Shown here one piece after another: positions 1 through 11,874 of a DNA stretch of 64,000 nt. Position 1 is the first letter of the stretch; every line of letters begins with the position of its first letter. The stretch is from assembly GCA_030737835.1 (NCBI GenBank), contig JAUJYN010000025.1, positions 1,116,001-1,180,000 on the forward strand. The letters run 5' to 3'. A model generated the notes under the pieces. That model worked only from the letters and a program-made list of their open reading frames with translations, ran no database searches and was not told the origin of the DNA. A program made the position numbers and the translations under genes. The stretch comes from Acorus gramineus (taxonomy: Eukaryota; Streptophyta; Magnoliopsida; Acorales; Acoraceae).

Positions 1-86
1 ATACCGTCGGTCGAAGAGACCCGGATTTACTGGTCTAGAGACCATACCGTCGGTCGAAGAGACCCGGATTTACTAGTCTACCCAAC
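1..86. repeat. 43-bp tandem duplication in LTR A
   Basis: Two adjacent copies of a 43-bp unit starting ATACCGTCGGTCGAAGAGAC occupy 1-43 and 44-86. A similar duplication in the opposite orientation lies in LTR VI near 12480-12570. Confidence 0.85.
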
Positions 87-1380
87 ACTACTGGATCATC
101 TACATCTAGATAATCGCCCAACGATGTTCTTCAACATCGATTCAAGACCGGACCCACCAACTATGGGAACGGTCAAACAACGAATGGGTCACGCGGCGAT
201 TATCTTCACCTCATCCTTACCCTCACTCCTGGAGGGAGACTCTTGGGACTTATGGAAGAGAGAACGATTCCCACGCCCGTAACATCATTCGTCAACCCTC
301 TCCCGGGTAGTATCTACAACCCGATCTCCACAACTCACCGCTCTACACCCTTGGTCCACCAGTAGCCCTTTCCCACCCTCGTGGCCTCCACCTAGTCCAC
401 TCCCACCATCCGTATTGTCCGACACATCGGAGGTACCTACGGACGGGAGCCCTCTGTCAGGTACAGCCAACACCGAGGAGTTCCTACATCGGATCCAATG
501 AAGGGGAGAACGATCCCATGTTTGCAAGGCGAAACCCAAAGGAAAACAACCACTCTCGATACTCGCTTATCGAGACATCACACACATGCATAACAACAAC
601 CAGCACACTCATATTAACCTTAAAGTAGTCATAGTCCCTAAACGGGAGTAACTACACAAGCTAGTGGGTCGTAACATCGCCGACCCACCCCACCCTCACC
701 CTCACTTTTCAGGGGATGATATGGGCCTTTTGGAACTGACTAGACTGCTATTCACCCATTGGTCTTCCGGTAGTCCTTTTCCACCCTCGTAGCCTCGACC
801 TAGTCCACTCCAACTACCAGTACTGTCCGAACACATCAGAGGTACTGGACGGAAGCCCTCTGTCAGGTCAGCCATCGCCGGGGAGTTCCTACATCGGATC
901 CAACGAAGGGAAGAGAACAGCCTACTCACACGCATGCGATCCTCTTGGATCCGTCGACAACGCTTCCTAACATTTCTAATGTCATGAATTCTCAAGAATT
1001 CCTCCAGGGCGCATAACTAAGATGCGGGGGAAACATATATTATAACCACAAGGTTATAATATTCTCTAAGGCATGCTTACAACAATATAATCACATAATC
1101 CCATCTTGATTTAAATAAGTTAAACTAAATGGGAACATGCATAGGTTGGGGCTTTCAAATCAAGGGACAAGGTGACTAAACATGCATAGGCCGCTATACA
1201 TGATATAAGGGTGCATATCCCTAGCATACAAAGTCTAAGGTGGCATGGATATATCATATTAATCATGCATGCATAGCTTTTACATATTATAGCTAGGGGG
1301 CCCCATCGATGCGCGACGCGCGTCCATGCGGGTCGAGCGCATCCCTAGAGAGGGGGGGGGATTGGAATCAAACCACTCAC

Positions 1381-1419
1381 CTTACGACCCGGGACCTCGC
1401 GCATCCCATCCGACGAGAT
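1381..1419 (-). other. LTR micro-exon candidate (A), 39 nt
   Basis: On the minus strand the 39 nt are preceded by a TTGCAG acceptor and followed by a GTGAGT donor (ACTCAC at 1375-1380). Inference from conserved signals; no transcript seen. Confidence 0.45.
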
Positions 1420-1499
1420 CTGCAAGGTAGGGGCATCCAACTGGTGAGAAACAACACAATTTACACATAGAAATCATTAGAAATACCCCATACTCGGAC

Positions 1500-2035
1500 A
1501 AGCATGCATACGGGCTCGCACGCATGCGAGTACGCACGTACGCACGCTAGTCCGAGTGCCCCGACACCTACCCGAACCCTCGGGCAGCCACACGCATGGC
1601 CCCCCGCACGCGCACGCACGCACCCCAGCACCATCGGTGCACTGCCGCGCGCCTGCCCGCACGCCCAGACGCGCTGCCGCGCGCACGCGCACTCTCGCGC
1701 ACGCCCGCGCGCATTGGGCGTCCAGCTCACGTGCCCTCGCGCAGCACCCCACGCACGTGCACGCCCGCGCACGCACGCGCGCGCCTGCACTGGTCCCCAT
1801 CCCCGCGCCCAGGCGCCTGCCCAGGCGCACTGCTCCGCGCGCGCGCACGCTCGTGCGCACGCCCGCGCACTCCCGCGCGCACCCCCGCTCGCGCCAGCGC
1901 CTACGCGCACCCGCGCGACCACTCCGCGCGAACCCGCGCACTCGCGCGCACGCGCCCGCGCGCGTCTGTGCGCCCGACTGCGCCTGCCAGCGCCCGCCTA
2001 CGCGTGCACCCGCGCAGATGACCCGAAACGCGCGC
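1500..2035. repeat. CpG-rich alternating purine/pyrimidine block (LTR A)
   Basis: The stretch is dominated by GCGCAC/GCGTGC steps and is open in several frames on both strands, which composition explains. It lies between a donor-like GTGAGC (minus strand, 2158-2163) and the micro-exon acceptor. It is a non-coding LTR segment that could adopt Z-DNA. Confidence 0.8.
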
Positions 2036-3856
2036 CCAGCCAACCCTTACCCCATTTTAACCCTCCCCAACCCCTCACACACACCCTAACCCATCTACCT
2101 AGCATGCATGACCTCCCTAACATCTAAGCCATGAAAACCAAGAAAAGAAGGGGAGGAGCTCACCTTGGAGGGGGAACGAAAGGGGGAGGTTCGGGGGCCC
2201 TCGACGCACCCGCGACCACCTCAACCACCACCACCACCTCAGCCCTCCTCAGCCCTCCAATGGCTGCAAATCAGGGGGGGGGGAAACCATGAAAAGGGAG
2301 CTTGAGAGAGAGAGGAGATCATCCACAACAACACACCCACACAACCCTACTCAAGCACTTGCACCTCCTTCACCATCTCTTTGGGGCATTTTCACAAACA
2401 CCATGGGGGCTTGAGAGAGAGGAAGGGAGGGCTTGAAAACAATAGGCGTTGAAGTGAGAGGGAGAGAGAGAGAGAGAAGATATTTATGCACACAAATATC
2501 TAAGGAAGGAGGGAAATGACCTAGTCGCCCTTTGACTAGAAATTCTGCGCATGCTTCACTGGAACAGCCATAACATCCTCAATATAGCTCCGAATTATAC
2601 ATTTTTAAGTCCGTTGGAAAGCCAAGAAGATTATCTACAACTTTCATGTTTATGCCAAGATCAAATAATCCCTCTAGCTATTCCGACATTAGAGCTAAAC
2701 ATAGAGCAGGGCTGCTGCCAGAATTTCCATCCCCGGGGTATTCTTGGAAAAATACCCATAACTTTTACTACAAGAATCCAATTGATCTAATTCCACTTCT
2801 GTACGAAAGCTAACTCAAAACTGGACATCTCATAGTAAACACATATTTAAACCTCGTCATCTTGGATTTTAACAAAATCAAATCCAAATACCAAATTGGA
2901 AATACATAACTTCTAAAAAAAAAATTATGTACCCAAATTTTCAAACAGAGTGCTCCAAATGACATAGGCAGAACACGTTCGGTCTACGAGATCTGCAAAA
3001 CACAACCAATGATCCATAATTAAATTATGGAACCTCCTATCACACATATAAACTTACTTCATGAAAACCCTAACCCCTGATACTTCCATATTATCACCCA
3101 AGACACATCCAACCAACTCCTTGACAGTCAACCAAGCAAAACTGCTAAACCTGTTGCAACCAGCCCTACTAATTTATCTTCACAGCACCCAATACACTTC
3201 CAAAAATTATGAAATAAATCATGCACATTCTATGATATACTGGGATCATAATCTATGCAGACATTAGAACATAATTTTGCCTCTACAAGCTCAAAATAAA
3301 TCATTTCCCGAAGGAGGTCAATTCCTACGTGAATCTGAATAGGTCATCCAAAACTGGTTCTAGCTTACACCACAGATATCATAATGACCCCAAATTACAT
3401 ATATAACATCTAGACACATAGCTGATCAAATCATAAGAAGATATAATCCTAAACATATGCCTCTAAATACTAGATTCACTGAGATCTTTAAAAGACAGTG
3501 TGCTTCCTTACCAAAACAGGGGAAGGGAAATGGGGAGATGTGGGGTTCTCGACACACCCACAACCACCTCTACCCCCACCACCACTACCACCACCTAATC
3601 AGCCACTCCACCAGTCTTCCTTGGCTGAAAACAGGGGGGGGGGGAAGGCATGAGAAGGAGCTAATGAGAAGAGAAATAACAACAACTACTACAACACCCA
3701 AAGCTTGCACACACATACCTTTCTCTTTTCTTTTTAATGTTTCTTCTTCTCCTGCTTGTTCTTCTTTTATTTAACACAAAAAAAAACAAAGAAAACCAGG
3801 GAGTGAAGGAGAGAGTGAGAGGGAGAGGATGAGAAGGGGACGCCCACCTATAGTGT

Positions 3857-3876
3857 ACACACACACACACACACAC
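3857..3876. repeat. (AC)n microsatellite
   Basis: Ten AC units, followed by further interrupted ACAC stretches to about 3900, inside LTR B. Confidence 0.9.
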
Positions 3877-3934
3877 TCAGACACACTCACACACACACTT
3901 ACATTAAATGTGAAAAAAAGGGGTGGTTGGGGGA

Positions 3935-4061
3935 TTGACTTTGAGTCAACCCAACCAAACTACCAAACAAAAACCCTTGACTAGTCAAAGGTCATCTTTG
4001 ACTAGTCAAGGTCTTCGTTGACCCGGTCAAAGTCACCCTTTGACAATTCAAAATCGGTCAA
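3935..4061 (-). promoter_or_regulatory. W-box array in U3 of LTR B
   Basis: About nine TTGACT/TTGACC cores occur on both strands within 127 bp. TTGACY is the known core of WRKY transcription-factor sites. The position between the LTR start and the likely promoter fits an enhancer role, which is inferred. Confidence 0.5.
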
Positions 4062-4313
4062 AACCCGGATATGATTCGAAACTGCAAAATTTTCTAAAAC
4101 GTTACTGGAATTCGATGAAATTTTTATGGGTAGTACTAAACGGTACCAGGACCCATAATATGTAGTCAGATTTCCAATCAGAGTACTCTAACTCCCGCAG
4201 GTGACTAAAATACAAAATTTTAGCGGCTCCGATCAAAAAATTAAAAAGGCCCTGAATGACCCAAAAGTGACCAAGGCTTAACCGAAATGGCTCCAAATGA
4301 CATAGGCATAACA

Positions 4314-5085
4314 GATAACCTATCAAATAATTATAGGGATACTCCCTAACATGGATTTACATCATAATAAATCATACAACATTCATACATGGTCATTAAT
4401 CATATAAGATCACTCAAGGCATAACTTAAGCATGCGTTGGATATCACCAACTTAAAAGGGAAGGGTCAAGCGCGATCTCGCGCACTAACAGGTGCATGCC
4501 AATATTCCAAACGAACCTGAGTCGAGTAGGAAATCGCATTTACTTACTCAGTTCGTGCAGAGGGAGAGGGAGAGGGCGAGAGAGATCATCATCTCGTGAA
4601 GTTGGTCATAGCTTTGCCCCATTAGCATGGGCGCAACAACTACACCACGCCCTCAAGTCTTATCGCAAGGGAATATTAGGCAAGTGCCCGTTATTAACCG
4701 AGACTTAATCATGTTGGATATTCCAATTAATATGGTGGAAGTAGTATTACATTACTACCTAAGGCATGCCTTATTCTATACATCCATACACATTACAGAA
4801 ATACATGCCCATACTAGAGGGGCGCATGCGATACAATCATTCATACATGGATACAATACATGCAATATAAGCCTAGCATGCAAGATATCTAACATATTAT
4901 AGTTTAAGCATGGCCGTACTACTTATCTACATAAGTAGTATAGCTAGGGTGCCCCATCGATGCGCGACGCACGACTACGCGCGTCGAGCGCATCTCGAGA
5001 GGGGGGGGGGATTGGATCAAACCACTCACAGATACCCGGATCACCGCGCATCCGGTCTACGAGATCTGCAAAACACAACCAATGA
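4314..5085 (-). mobile_element. Tekay-type LTR C, middle piece
   Basis: This matches 17930-18680 of LTR I almost base for base, so it is the central part of an AT-type Tekay LTR. LTR B interrupts it on the left and element D on the right (flank AATGA at 5081-5085). It ends just past the micro-exon. Confidence 0.8.
5030..5065 (-). other. LTR micro-exon candidate (C), 36 nt
   Basis: Minus-strand 36 nt between a GTGAGT donor (ACTCAC at 5024-5029) and a TTTGCAG acceptor. Confidence 0.4.
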
Positions 5086-5980
5086 TGTCACGCCCCAGGG
5101 TGGCCGTCCCCGAGACGTGGCAATAATAAATATCAGCTATCAATACCTGAGGTCAATAAAGACTCCAACAACAACACACAAGGTGGCAAAGCAAGGATAA
5201 TGATAACTGACTGAAAAGCGGAAGCATAATATATAAACAATGTCTGTAAACCAAAAACATTATTACAGACTCGAATACACAATCACTGTCCTGTGAGAGC
5301 CAAGTCTAGACCAAAGAAAATACAACCTGTGCCACATGCACGATTTACAATACATATAATGACTCTAGGACTGCTGACAGCCTCGCACTCGCCACCCGCC
5401 GAAAGAACGCTCCACGCCCATAAGACCACGCCACAGGAAAGCTCCAGCTCCACGCCCAACACTGCCCCTGAAAAGAAACATTATGCGAGGGGTGAGCTAC
5501 AAGCTCAGTGAGTGGCTGGAAACCAATCACCATACAACAGTTCAATACATAAAAAATTCCCATTCAAGGTAACCATGGGTAGAAACCCATGGATAACAGA
5601 ATCACGCGGCGGTGGCCTCTACCTGGGCAGATTCATAATAGGGAGTCCACACTCTCGACATCATCCAGTAGCACTCTCCCGGTGTGGCCTCTACCTGGTA
5701 GCCTCCCAAGCCTACTATCTCTGCCATATGGGCGCACCAACAAGCATAGTATCTGGGAGCACCTCACAGGACTCTGGCCTCAACCGGGCAGCTACAACGC
5801 TCAATGATATATCGAAGTGACTGCAGATGCCACTATGGAACCCAGTCCATATGCAATCGCCCACCAAGCTGCAATAGGATGCACCCAATCCCGATCGTAC
5901 GCATCACCACTCGCTACAGCACCTTCCAAGTGAGAGGAAAATCCATCATCAATCTGATGCTTCAAAATTATTCCTTGACT

Positions 5981-6100
5981 GGGAAAAGAACCTTGGCAGG
6001 GCACCATGAGGTCCCGATATAGGATATCCCGACAACCAAACAAGGAACACGGAGTACCCTAGCCCGAGTCTCAACGCTGACCCTGCAAGGCCCCTTAATC
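5981..6100 (+). repeat. 120-bp module, copy 1
   Basis: Begins GGGAAAAGAACCTTGG and ends GCAAGGCCCCTTAATC. It lies within the internal region of D. Confidence 0.75.
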
Positions 6101-6519
6101 CTGAGTAGGAAGACTAGAAGAAGAAATCATCCCTTAATGTGCAATACGCCACATCCTCAACACTTTACACTGGCGCCGCACGCGAACTCCATGGTTACCA
6201 GCAATACCGATGCACGGAAAAGAAGCTCCATTATCGAGACGCAATCCATACCTTAGAAATTGTGACCAATTCATCACTATCATACTACTGGGCTGGAATC
6301 TCCTACCCAAGCCTTAATCCCACCACAAGGGATCCAACAACTGACCCTATTCAGTCGACCCAGTCGACAACTTAAGGGTGGGTCAAGGGGGTCACGTCCA
6401 CGTCAACGGATGCGAGGAGGCATGTCAGCAACCTAAGATAACTTCTAAAACAAGAGTACTCGGATGACAATCCTACGACTCACCATCTATACGACTAAAC
6501 TTAGGCTCTGACAGGACCA

Positions 6520-6532
6520 GGCTCTGATACCA
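6520..6532 (-). other. Primer-binding site of D (tRNA-iMet type)
   Basis: The minus strand reads TGGTATCAGAGCC a few bases inside the LTR end at 6538, the usual plant initiator-Met primer site. Confidence 0.9.
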
Positions 6533-6537
6533 ACTTT

Positions 6538-7779
6538 TGTCACGCCCCAGGGCGGCCGTCCCCGAGACGTGGCAATAATAAAATATCAGCTATCAATACC
6601 TGAGGTCAATAAAGACTCCAACAACAATACACAAGGTGGGAAAGCAAGATAATGATAACTGACAGAAAAGAGGAAGCATAATATATAAACAATGTCTGTA
6701 AATCAAAAACATTATTACAGACTCGAATACACAATCAATGTCCTGTGAGAGCCAAGTCTAGACCAAAGAAAATACAACCTGTGCCATATGCACGATTTAT
6801 AATACATACAAGACTCTAGGACTGCTGACAGCCTCGCACTCGCCATCCGCCGGGAGAACGCTCCACGCCCATAAGACCACGCCACAGGAAAGCTCCAGCT
6901 CCACGCCCAACACTGCCCCTGAAAAGAAATAGTATGCGAGGGGTGAGCTACAAGCTCAGTGAGTGGCTGGAAACCAATCACCATACTACAGTTCAATACT
7001 CAAACAATTTCCTCACTAGGAAAACATGGGTGGAAACCCATGAATAACAGGGTCACGTGGCAGCGCGACCAACCTCACCCTCACCCTCACTCCCGAAGGA
7101 AGACTCTTGGGACTGTTGGGGAGAGACCATACCGTTGGTCGAAGAGACCCGGAATTACTGGTATACACAACACTACTGGATCATCTACATCTAGATAACT
7201 GCCCAACGATGTCCTTGAACATCGATTACGAGACCGGACCCAACAACTATGGGAACGGTCGAACAACAAATGGGTCACACGACGATGTGTCTTCGCCTCA
7301 TCCTCACCCTCACCAATATCATTTGTTAACCCTCTCCCGGGTAGCCTCTACCTGGTGTACTCCCACGATCAGTATGCTCCCGAATGCAGAGGTGGTACCT
7401 ACGGATGGGAGCCCTTTCTCAGGACAGCTACAACCCGGCCTCTTCAACTCACCGCTCTACACCCTTGGTCCACCGATAGCCCTTTCCCCAGGTAGCCTCT
7501 ACCTGGTATACTCCCATGGTCAGTACGTTCCCGAATGCATCGGTAGTACCTACAGATGGGAGCCCTCTGTCAGGACAGCTGTAATTCTGAGAAGTTCCTA
7601 CATCGGATCCAACGAAGGGGAGAGCGATCCCATGTTCGCAAAGCGAACCCAATGAAGAACAACTACTCTCGTTAATCACTTATCGAGATATCAAAACACA
7701 GGCATAAACAACAATCTATGCAACACAACTCATATTAACCTTAAAATAATTAAAGTCCCTAAATGGGAGTAACTGTACA
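6538..7779 (-). mobile_element. 5' LTR of D, first part
   Basis: Starts TGTCACGCCCCAGGGCGG and carries CCCTCA arrays and 'GGTAGCC..CTACCTGG' sub-repeats. It is interrupted at 7779 by LTR E and resumes at 10262 (the second copy of GTACA) up to about 10433. Confidence 0.85.
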
Positions 7780-7863
7780 TGTAACGCCCCCAAATCCACG
7801 ACTCCGTTTTGAAGAGTGAAATCCGGGTGCGTTAACTAAATTCCTCAAATTTCAGAGTTCTAT

Positions 7864-7888
7864 ATATATATTTTTTTTTTTTTTTTTT
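7864..7888. repeat. Poly-T tract in LTR E
   Basis: A T-rich homopolymer run near the 3' end of LTR E (poly-A on its sense strand). Confidence 0.85.
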
Positions 7889-9828
7889 CTTCATCCAGAG
7901 AACATACGAATACATCACCATAATTATACATATATTGTCAAGGTCAAAATCCAACACAAATTCAATATACATCGGGAACAACTAAATTATATATATCCAC
8001 ACTATCATACATATGGGTCCTCTACATGCCAAAGAAATGACCAACACATTTTACACAAGTCTAGTGCTCCGGAAATAAAATACGAGCTTCAACCTCCAAC
8101 GCCTTAACGAGATCGACAACCACCAACAGCTAATCTGAAAGGTTGGGAAGAGAGAGGGATGAGCTACCACATGCTCAGTGAATGGACACAAGTGTCCCAA
8201 TAATATATTATACTTCAAAATAATCAGTTTAAAAGTGTATATGGAACAATTGTTGTAATATAACGCAAAGCTTATAATAAAGAAGCCCTTTAAAACATTC
8301 AAGGATATAATAACATTTCTCTTTCGAAAAAAATGTGATGTCATAAAAATCTTCTCATGATTTCAAACTACATGATGTATATGAATGCAACGGACACGCA
8401 TGCCCGCTTTCCACGACACCTAGCCGCAGAGATTTCACTTTGGAAATCGGGCCACGTAGACATAGCCACCTAGACTTGGGTCAAATTTAGACCGCAGCCA
8501 CCTAGACTGAGCCACCTAGACGATTTGATGCATGCACAATCAAAACTACTTCTTTCAAGTATACAGCATGCGACAATTTTCATAAATCCCATAATTTCCA
8601 ATGCATACAATATATCCAAAATATCAATTTATATGATGATAACATGCTCATATGGTTCATACAAGATAGATTTCATAATCATAAAATAACATGATGCTTT
8701 TCAAATAATATAGAGACATCCACTCACCTCCAGTCCACGCAATACAAACCGATGCACGTGCATGAACGCTACACACTCGCACGTGGATAACCTAGCATAA
8801 CAATTATGCAATCAATAAATAAGAAAATCATTCAATCATGACAAACAACTGACAACAGCGCTCGGCCCAATAATCCCAAGAGCCCGTACCAAATAGACCT
8901 ACAATCCGCAACTCACCTTAAAGGCCTAACAAAAATCCCAACTCTGAATAAAAATTAAAATGTTCATATCTCACAATGATCCGATAATCAATATCCATTT
9001 ATTTCATAAGGCTCACATAATCGATCAATCCTCGAATAAAATATTTAGACAAATAATCCAATACAACTCCAATGATCCATTACGGCTCCACTATAACTCC
9101 AATGATCCAAATAACTCAATCCAATCAATTTACATCCAAATAACAATAATATTCAATTAATATTCATTGATCCCACTAAACCAAATTAATTGATTTAAAA
9201 ATCCAATTTGAATCACCAAGATCAATAAAATCATCAAACCCACAAATCAAATTATACTCATTAAACATCCATCTTTTATCCTTTTAAATCTCTAAAATTC
9301 ATCAAACTTCGTCATGAAGCTAAATATTTGAATTCTAAGAAACTGCACAGAAATATTTGAAAAATCATAACTTTCTAACCGTAACTCCAAATCAGACGAT
9401 TCAAGATTCGTTGGAAAGATCTTTTCGAAACCTATTTCTGTTTGTGAAATACAATTTTCCCAGAAACGACTCTATCATAGTCAAAAACACGATTTAATGA
9501 TCAGGTATTCAATCCACCCGAAAATAACCCTTAAATCCCAAAACCAATAAATCTAGTTTGATCTTAAGAAATCCTTCAAGATCCATTGAAATCTAATAAA
9601 AACATCATCTATTTAAAATCAATCAAACCCTAACCCTAATCCATCAACATTCTTTCCCAAATAATAGATTGACACAATCATCTCCTAACCAAACTAAATT
9701 GAAACACTAAACAATAAAAATCAAAAGAGAAAGATTTATCACCTTGTGGTGCTCGACGGGTAGAGCTATGTCATCACCACCCTTCATGCCTCATGAGAAT
9801 TCTGATGCAAACCCTAACCCAAAACTTG

Positions 9829-9838
9829 TTATATAAAA
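9829..9838 (-). promoter_or_regulatory. TATA-like box of LTR E
   Basis: The minus strand reads TTTTATATAA. About 10 bp downstream is a telo-box-like stretch (AAACCCTAACCC on the plus strand), and a donor-like CACAAG|GTGATA is at 9737-9742. This fits a promoter followed by a short first exon. Inferred. Confidence 0.45.
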
Positions 9839-10261
9839 GGGTTTTTACCAAATTACAAAACGACCCCTCAAGTATTACGGGTTTACAACTAGGTCCTTAT
9901 CCGATTTACAGACAGATCCCTATCCGATTTACAAACGGATCCCTGAAGCCTATTAAAAGATATTCTGGATTCGCAACTAGATCCCTGGGCCCAATAACTT
10001 AACACAAAATCCTAAAAACCTAATTTCCTAAACTCCGAATCTCACCAAATTTCAACCAAAATATCTTGAGACTATAAAGATCTCCAAAAAAATATAAAAT
10101 AAATATTTCAACATCAATTTATAATTATTATAATTATAAATCAAATTGGACCCATTTGGGCCTACCGCCAAATAAAAAAAATGAAATAATTAAATTTCAA
10201 TTAAAATTTCCATTATATATTTAAAATAAATATATAAGGCTAAAAATACAGAGACGTTACA

Positions 10262-10433
10262 GTACAAGCTAGTGGGACGTAACATCGCCGACCCACCCCA
10301 CCCTCACCCTCACCCTTTAGGGGTGACATGGGCCTTTTGGGATAGACTAGATTGCTCTCCAACCTTGGTCCACCAGTAGCCTCTTTCTCGCATAGCCTCT
10401 ACTTGGTATACTCCCATGATCAGCCTCTACCTG
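10262..10433 (-). mobile_element. 5' LTR of D, resumed after E
   Basis: Continues the LTR sub-repeat region with CCCTCA repeats until about 10433. There the sequence flips to plus-oriented LTR VI at GTGCGTCGAGGG. Confidence 0.75.
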
Positions 10434-10615
10434 GTGCGTCGAGGGCCCCCGAACCTCCCCCTTTCGTTTCCCCTCCCAAGGTGAGCGTTTCCCCTTCTTT
10501 TCTTGATTTTTATGGCTTAGGGTTGGTTGGGAAGGTCATGCATGCTATGCATAGGGGTTAGAGTGTGTGTGAGGGGTTGGGGAGGGTTAAAAAGGGGTAA
10601 AGGTCGGCTGGGGAC

Positions 10616-10860
10616 CAGTGCGCGTGCGCGCACCAGTGCGCGTGCTGGGGCGTGCGCGGGGGTTCTGCGAGGGCGCGCGGGGTGGACATGCAGTGCGCGC
10701 GCGCTCGCGTGGCAGCGCGGGCAGGCGCACGGTAGTGCGTCGAGGGTGCTGGGGTGCGTGCGTGCGTGCGTATACGTGCGTGCGCATGCGGGGGGCCATG
10801 CGTGTGGCTGCTCGAGGATTCGGGTAGGTGTCGGGGCACTCGGACTCGCGTGCGTACGTG
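10616..10860. repeat. CpG-rich alternating block (LTR VI)
   Basis: GCGTGCGCG-type DNA between donor 10481 and the acceptor before 10977. It is shorter than in other copies. Confidence 0.75.
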
Positions 10861-10976
10861 TGTGCTCGCATGCGTGCGAGTCCGTCTGCATGCTTGTCTG
10901 ATATTTGTGTATTTCTAATGATTTCTATGTGTAAATTATGTTGTTACTCACTAAATTGGATGCCCCTACTTTGCAG

Positions 10977-11015
10977 ATCTCGTCGGATGGGATGCGCGAG
11001 GTCCCGGGTTGTAAG
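10977..11015 (+). other. LTR micro-exon candidate (VI), 39 nt
   Basis: CTACTTTGCAG precedes and GTGAGTGG follows. The same length as in LTRs A and J. Confidence 0.45.
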
Positions 11016-11874
11016 GTGAGTGGTTCGATTCCAATCTCCCCCCCCCCTCTCTAGGGATGCGCTCGACCCGCGTAGACGCGTGTCACGCATCGATGGGGCC
11101 CCCTAGCTATAGTATGAAAAACTATGCAATGCATGATTTATATGATGTAACCATCAATATTAGACCTTGTATGCTAGGGATATGCATCCATATATCATGT
11201 ATAAAGGCCCATACATGCCTAGACACAATGTCCCTTGATTGGAAAGCCCCGAACTACGCATGTTTCCCATTTAGTTTAATTTATTAAATCAAATGTGATT
11301 ATACTCTTGTAAGCATGCCTTAGAGAATATTATAACCTTGTTGTTATAATATATGTCTCCCCGCATCTTAGTTATGTGCCCTGGAGGAATTCTTGAGAAT
11401 TCATGACATTAGTAGTGTTAGAAATCATTGTCGACGAATCCAAGAGGATCGTACACGTATGAGTAGGCTGTCTTCTCCTTTTGGTTTGATCCGATGTAGG
11501 GACTCCCCAGCGTTGGAAAGCTGACCTGACAGAGGGCTCCCATCCATAGGTACCTCCGATGCGTCGGACAGTACTGATAGTGGGAGTATACCAGGTAGAG
11601 GCTACGGATTGTGGGAGAGGCTACCGGGTGGACCAGGGGTAGAGAGTGGTCTAGTCTGTCCCAAAAGACCCATGACACCCTAAAGGGTGAGCGTGGGGTG
11701 GGTCGGCGATGTTACAACCCTCTAACTTGTGTAGTTACTCCCGTATAGAGACTATGACTACTTTAAGGTTAATATGAGTGTGTTGATTGTTGTTATGCCT
11801 GTGTTTTGATATTTCGATAAGTGAGTATCGAGAGTAGTTATTTTCCATTGGGTTCGCTTTGCGAACATGGGATC

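Larger units (their letters stand above)
1..2975 (-). mobile_element. Tekay-type LTR A (window-truncated)
   Basis: This is a long terminal repeat of a Tekay-lineage Ty3/gypsy element, read on the minus strand. Its 5' end (TGTT... on the minus strand) lies at 2975, followed by CGTTC. The 3' end is left of the window. It contains in plus-strand order the repeated 'CCTCTACCTGG' sub-repeats, the double GAATTC box (about 985-1003), an AT hairpin, the micro-exon, the GC-rich block and a GA-rich stretch near the likely promoter. The piece to its right (2976-4313) belongs to another LTR, so A sits inside B. With only one LTR in view, a solo LTR cannot be told from a whole element. Confidence 0.85.
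2976..4313 (-). mobile_element. Tekay-type LTR B remnant
   Basis: This is the 5' part (minus strand) of an AT-type Tekay LTR that closely resembles 18640-20072 of LTR I. Its 5' end is at 4313, followed by GATAA. The left end begins inside the micro-exon region, where LTR A interrupts it. A donor-like GTAAGG (minus strand) is at 3506-3511, and a W-box array fills 3935-4061. Instead of a GC-rich block it has AT-rich DNA between donor and acceptor. Confidence 0.8.
5611..6537 (-). mobile_element. Internal region of element D
   Basis: About 0.93 kb between the LTR pieces. It matches 13152-14060 of element VI in inverted orientation. On the minus strand it starts with the primer-binding site, then a gag-like start near 6417, then sequence without any recognised retroviral domain. 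It contains one copy of the 120-bp module (5981-6100) and pieces resembling LTR sub-repeats. Short open frames here look like chance. Confidence 0.7.
7780..10261 (-). mobile_element. Solo LTR E of a second gypsy family
   Basis: A 2482-bp solo LTR with ends TGTAACG...CGTTACA and a perfect 5-bp duplication GTACA (7775-7779 and 10262-10266). It differs from the Tekay LTRs around it. Minus orientation is inferred because GGGGGCGTTACA is a typical chromovirus LTR 3' end. It still shares the box TCACTGAGC..GTGG..GCTCAYCCCTC (near 8153-8190), which is followed by a CCTTTCAG acceptor (8135-8136). It also has a TATA-like site and a donor-like GTGATA. No coding potential was recognised; the AT-rich open frames are short. 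Confidence 0.9.
5086..10433 (-). mobile_element. Tekay-related element D, non-coding and broken
   Basis: A minus-strand element inserted in LTR C. Parts: a piece of 3' LTR (5086 to about 5610), an internal region (about 5611-6537), and a 5' LTR starting at 6538 that is split by solo LTR E and stops near 10433. There it meets the oppositely oriented element VI. LTR ends read TGTCACGCCCCAGG on the plus strand. The internal region keeps a primer-binding site and a gag-like start but no recognisable gag or pol, so D looks non-autonomous. The whole is a rearranged fossil. Confidence 0.75.

Noticed and set aside
11387-11402. Heat-shock element in the double GAATTC box
   Set aside because: The GAA/TTC spacing is close but the middle triplet does not fit the nGAAnnTTCnnGAAn consensus; kept only as an unexplained palindrome.
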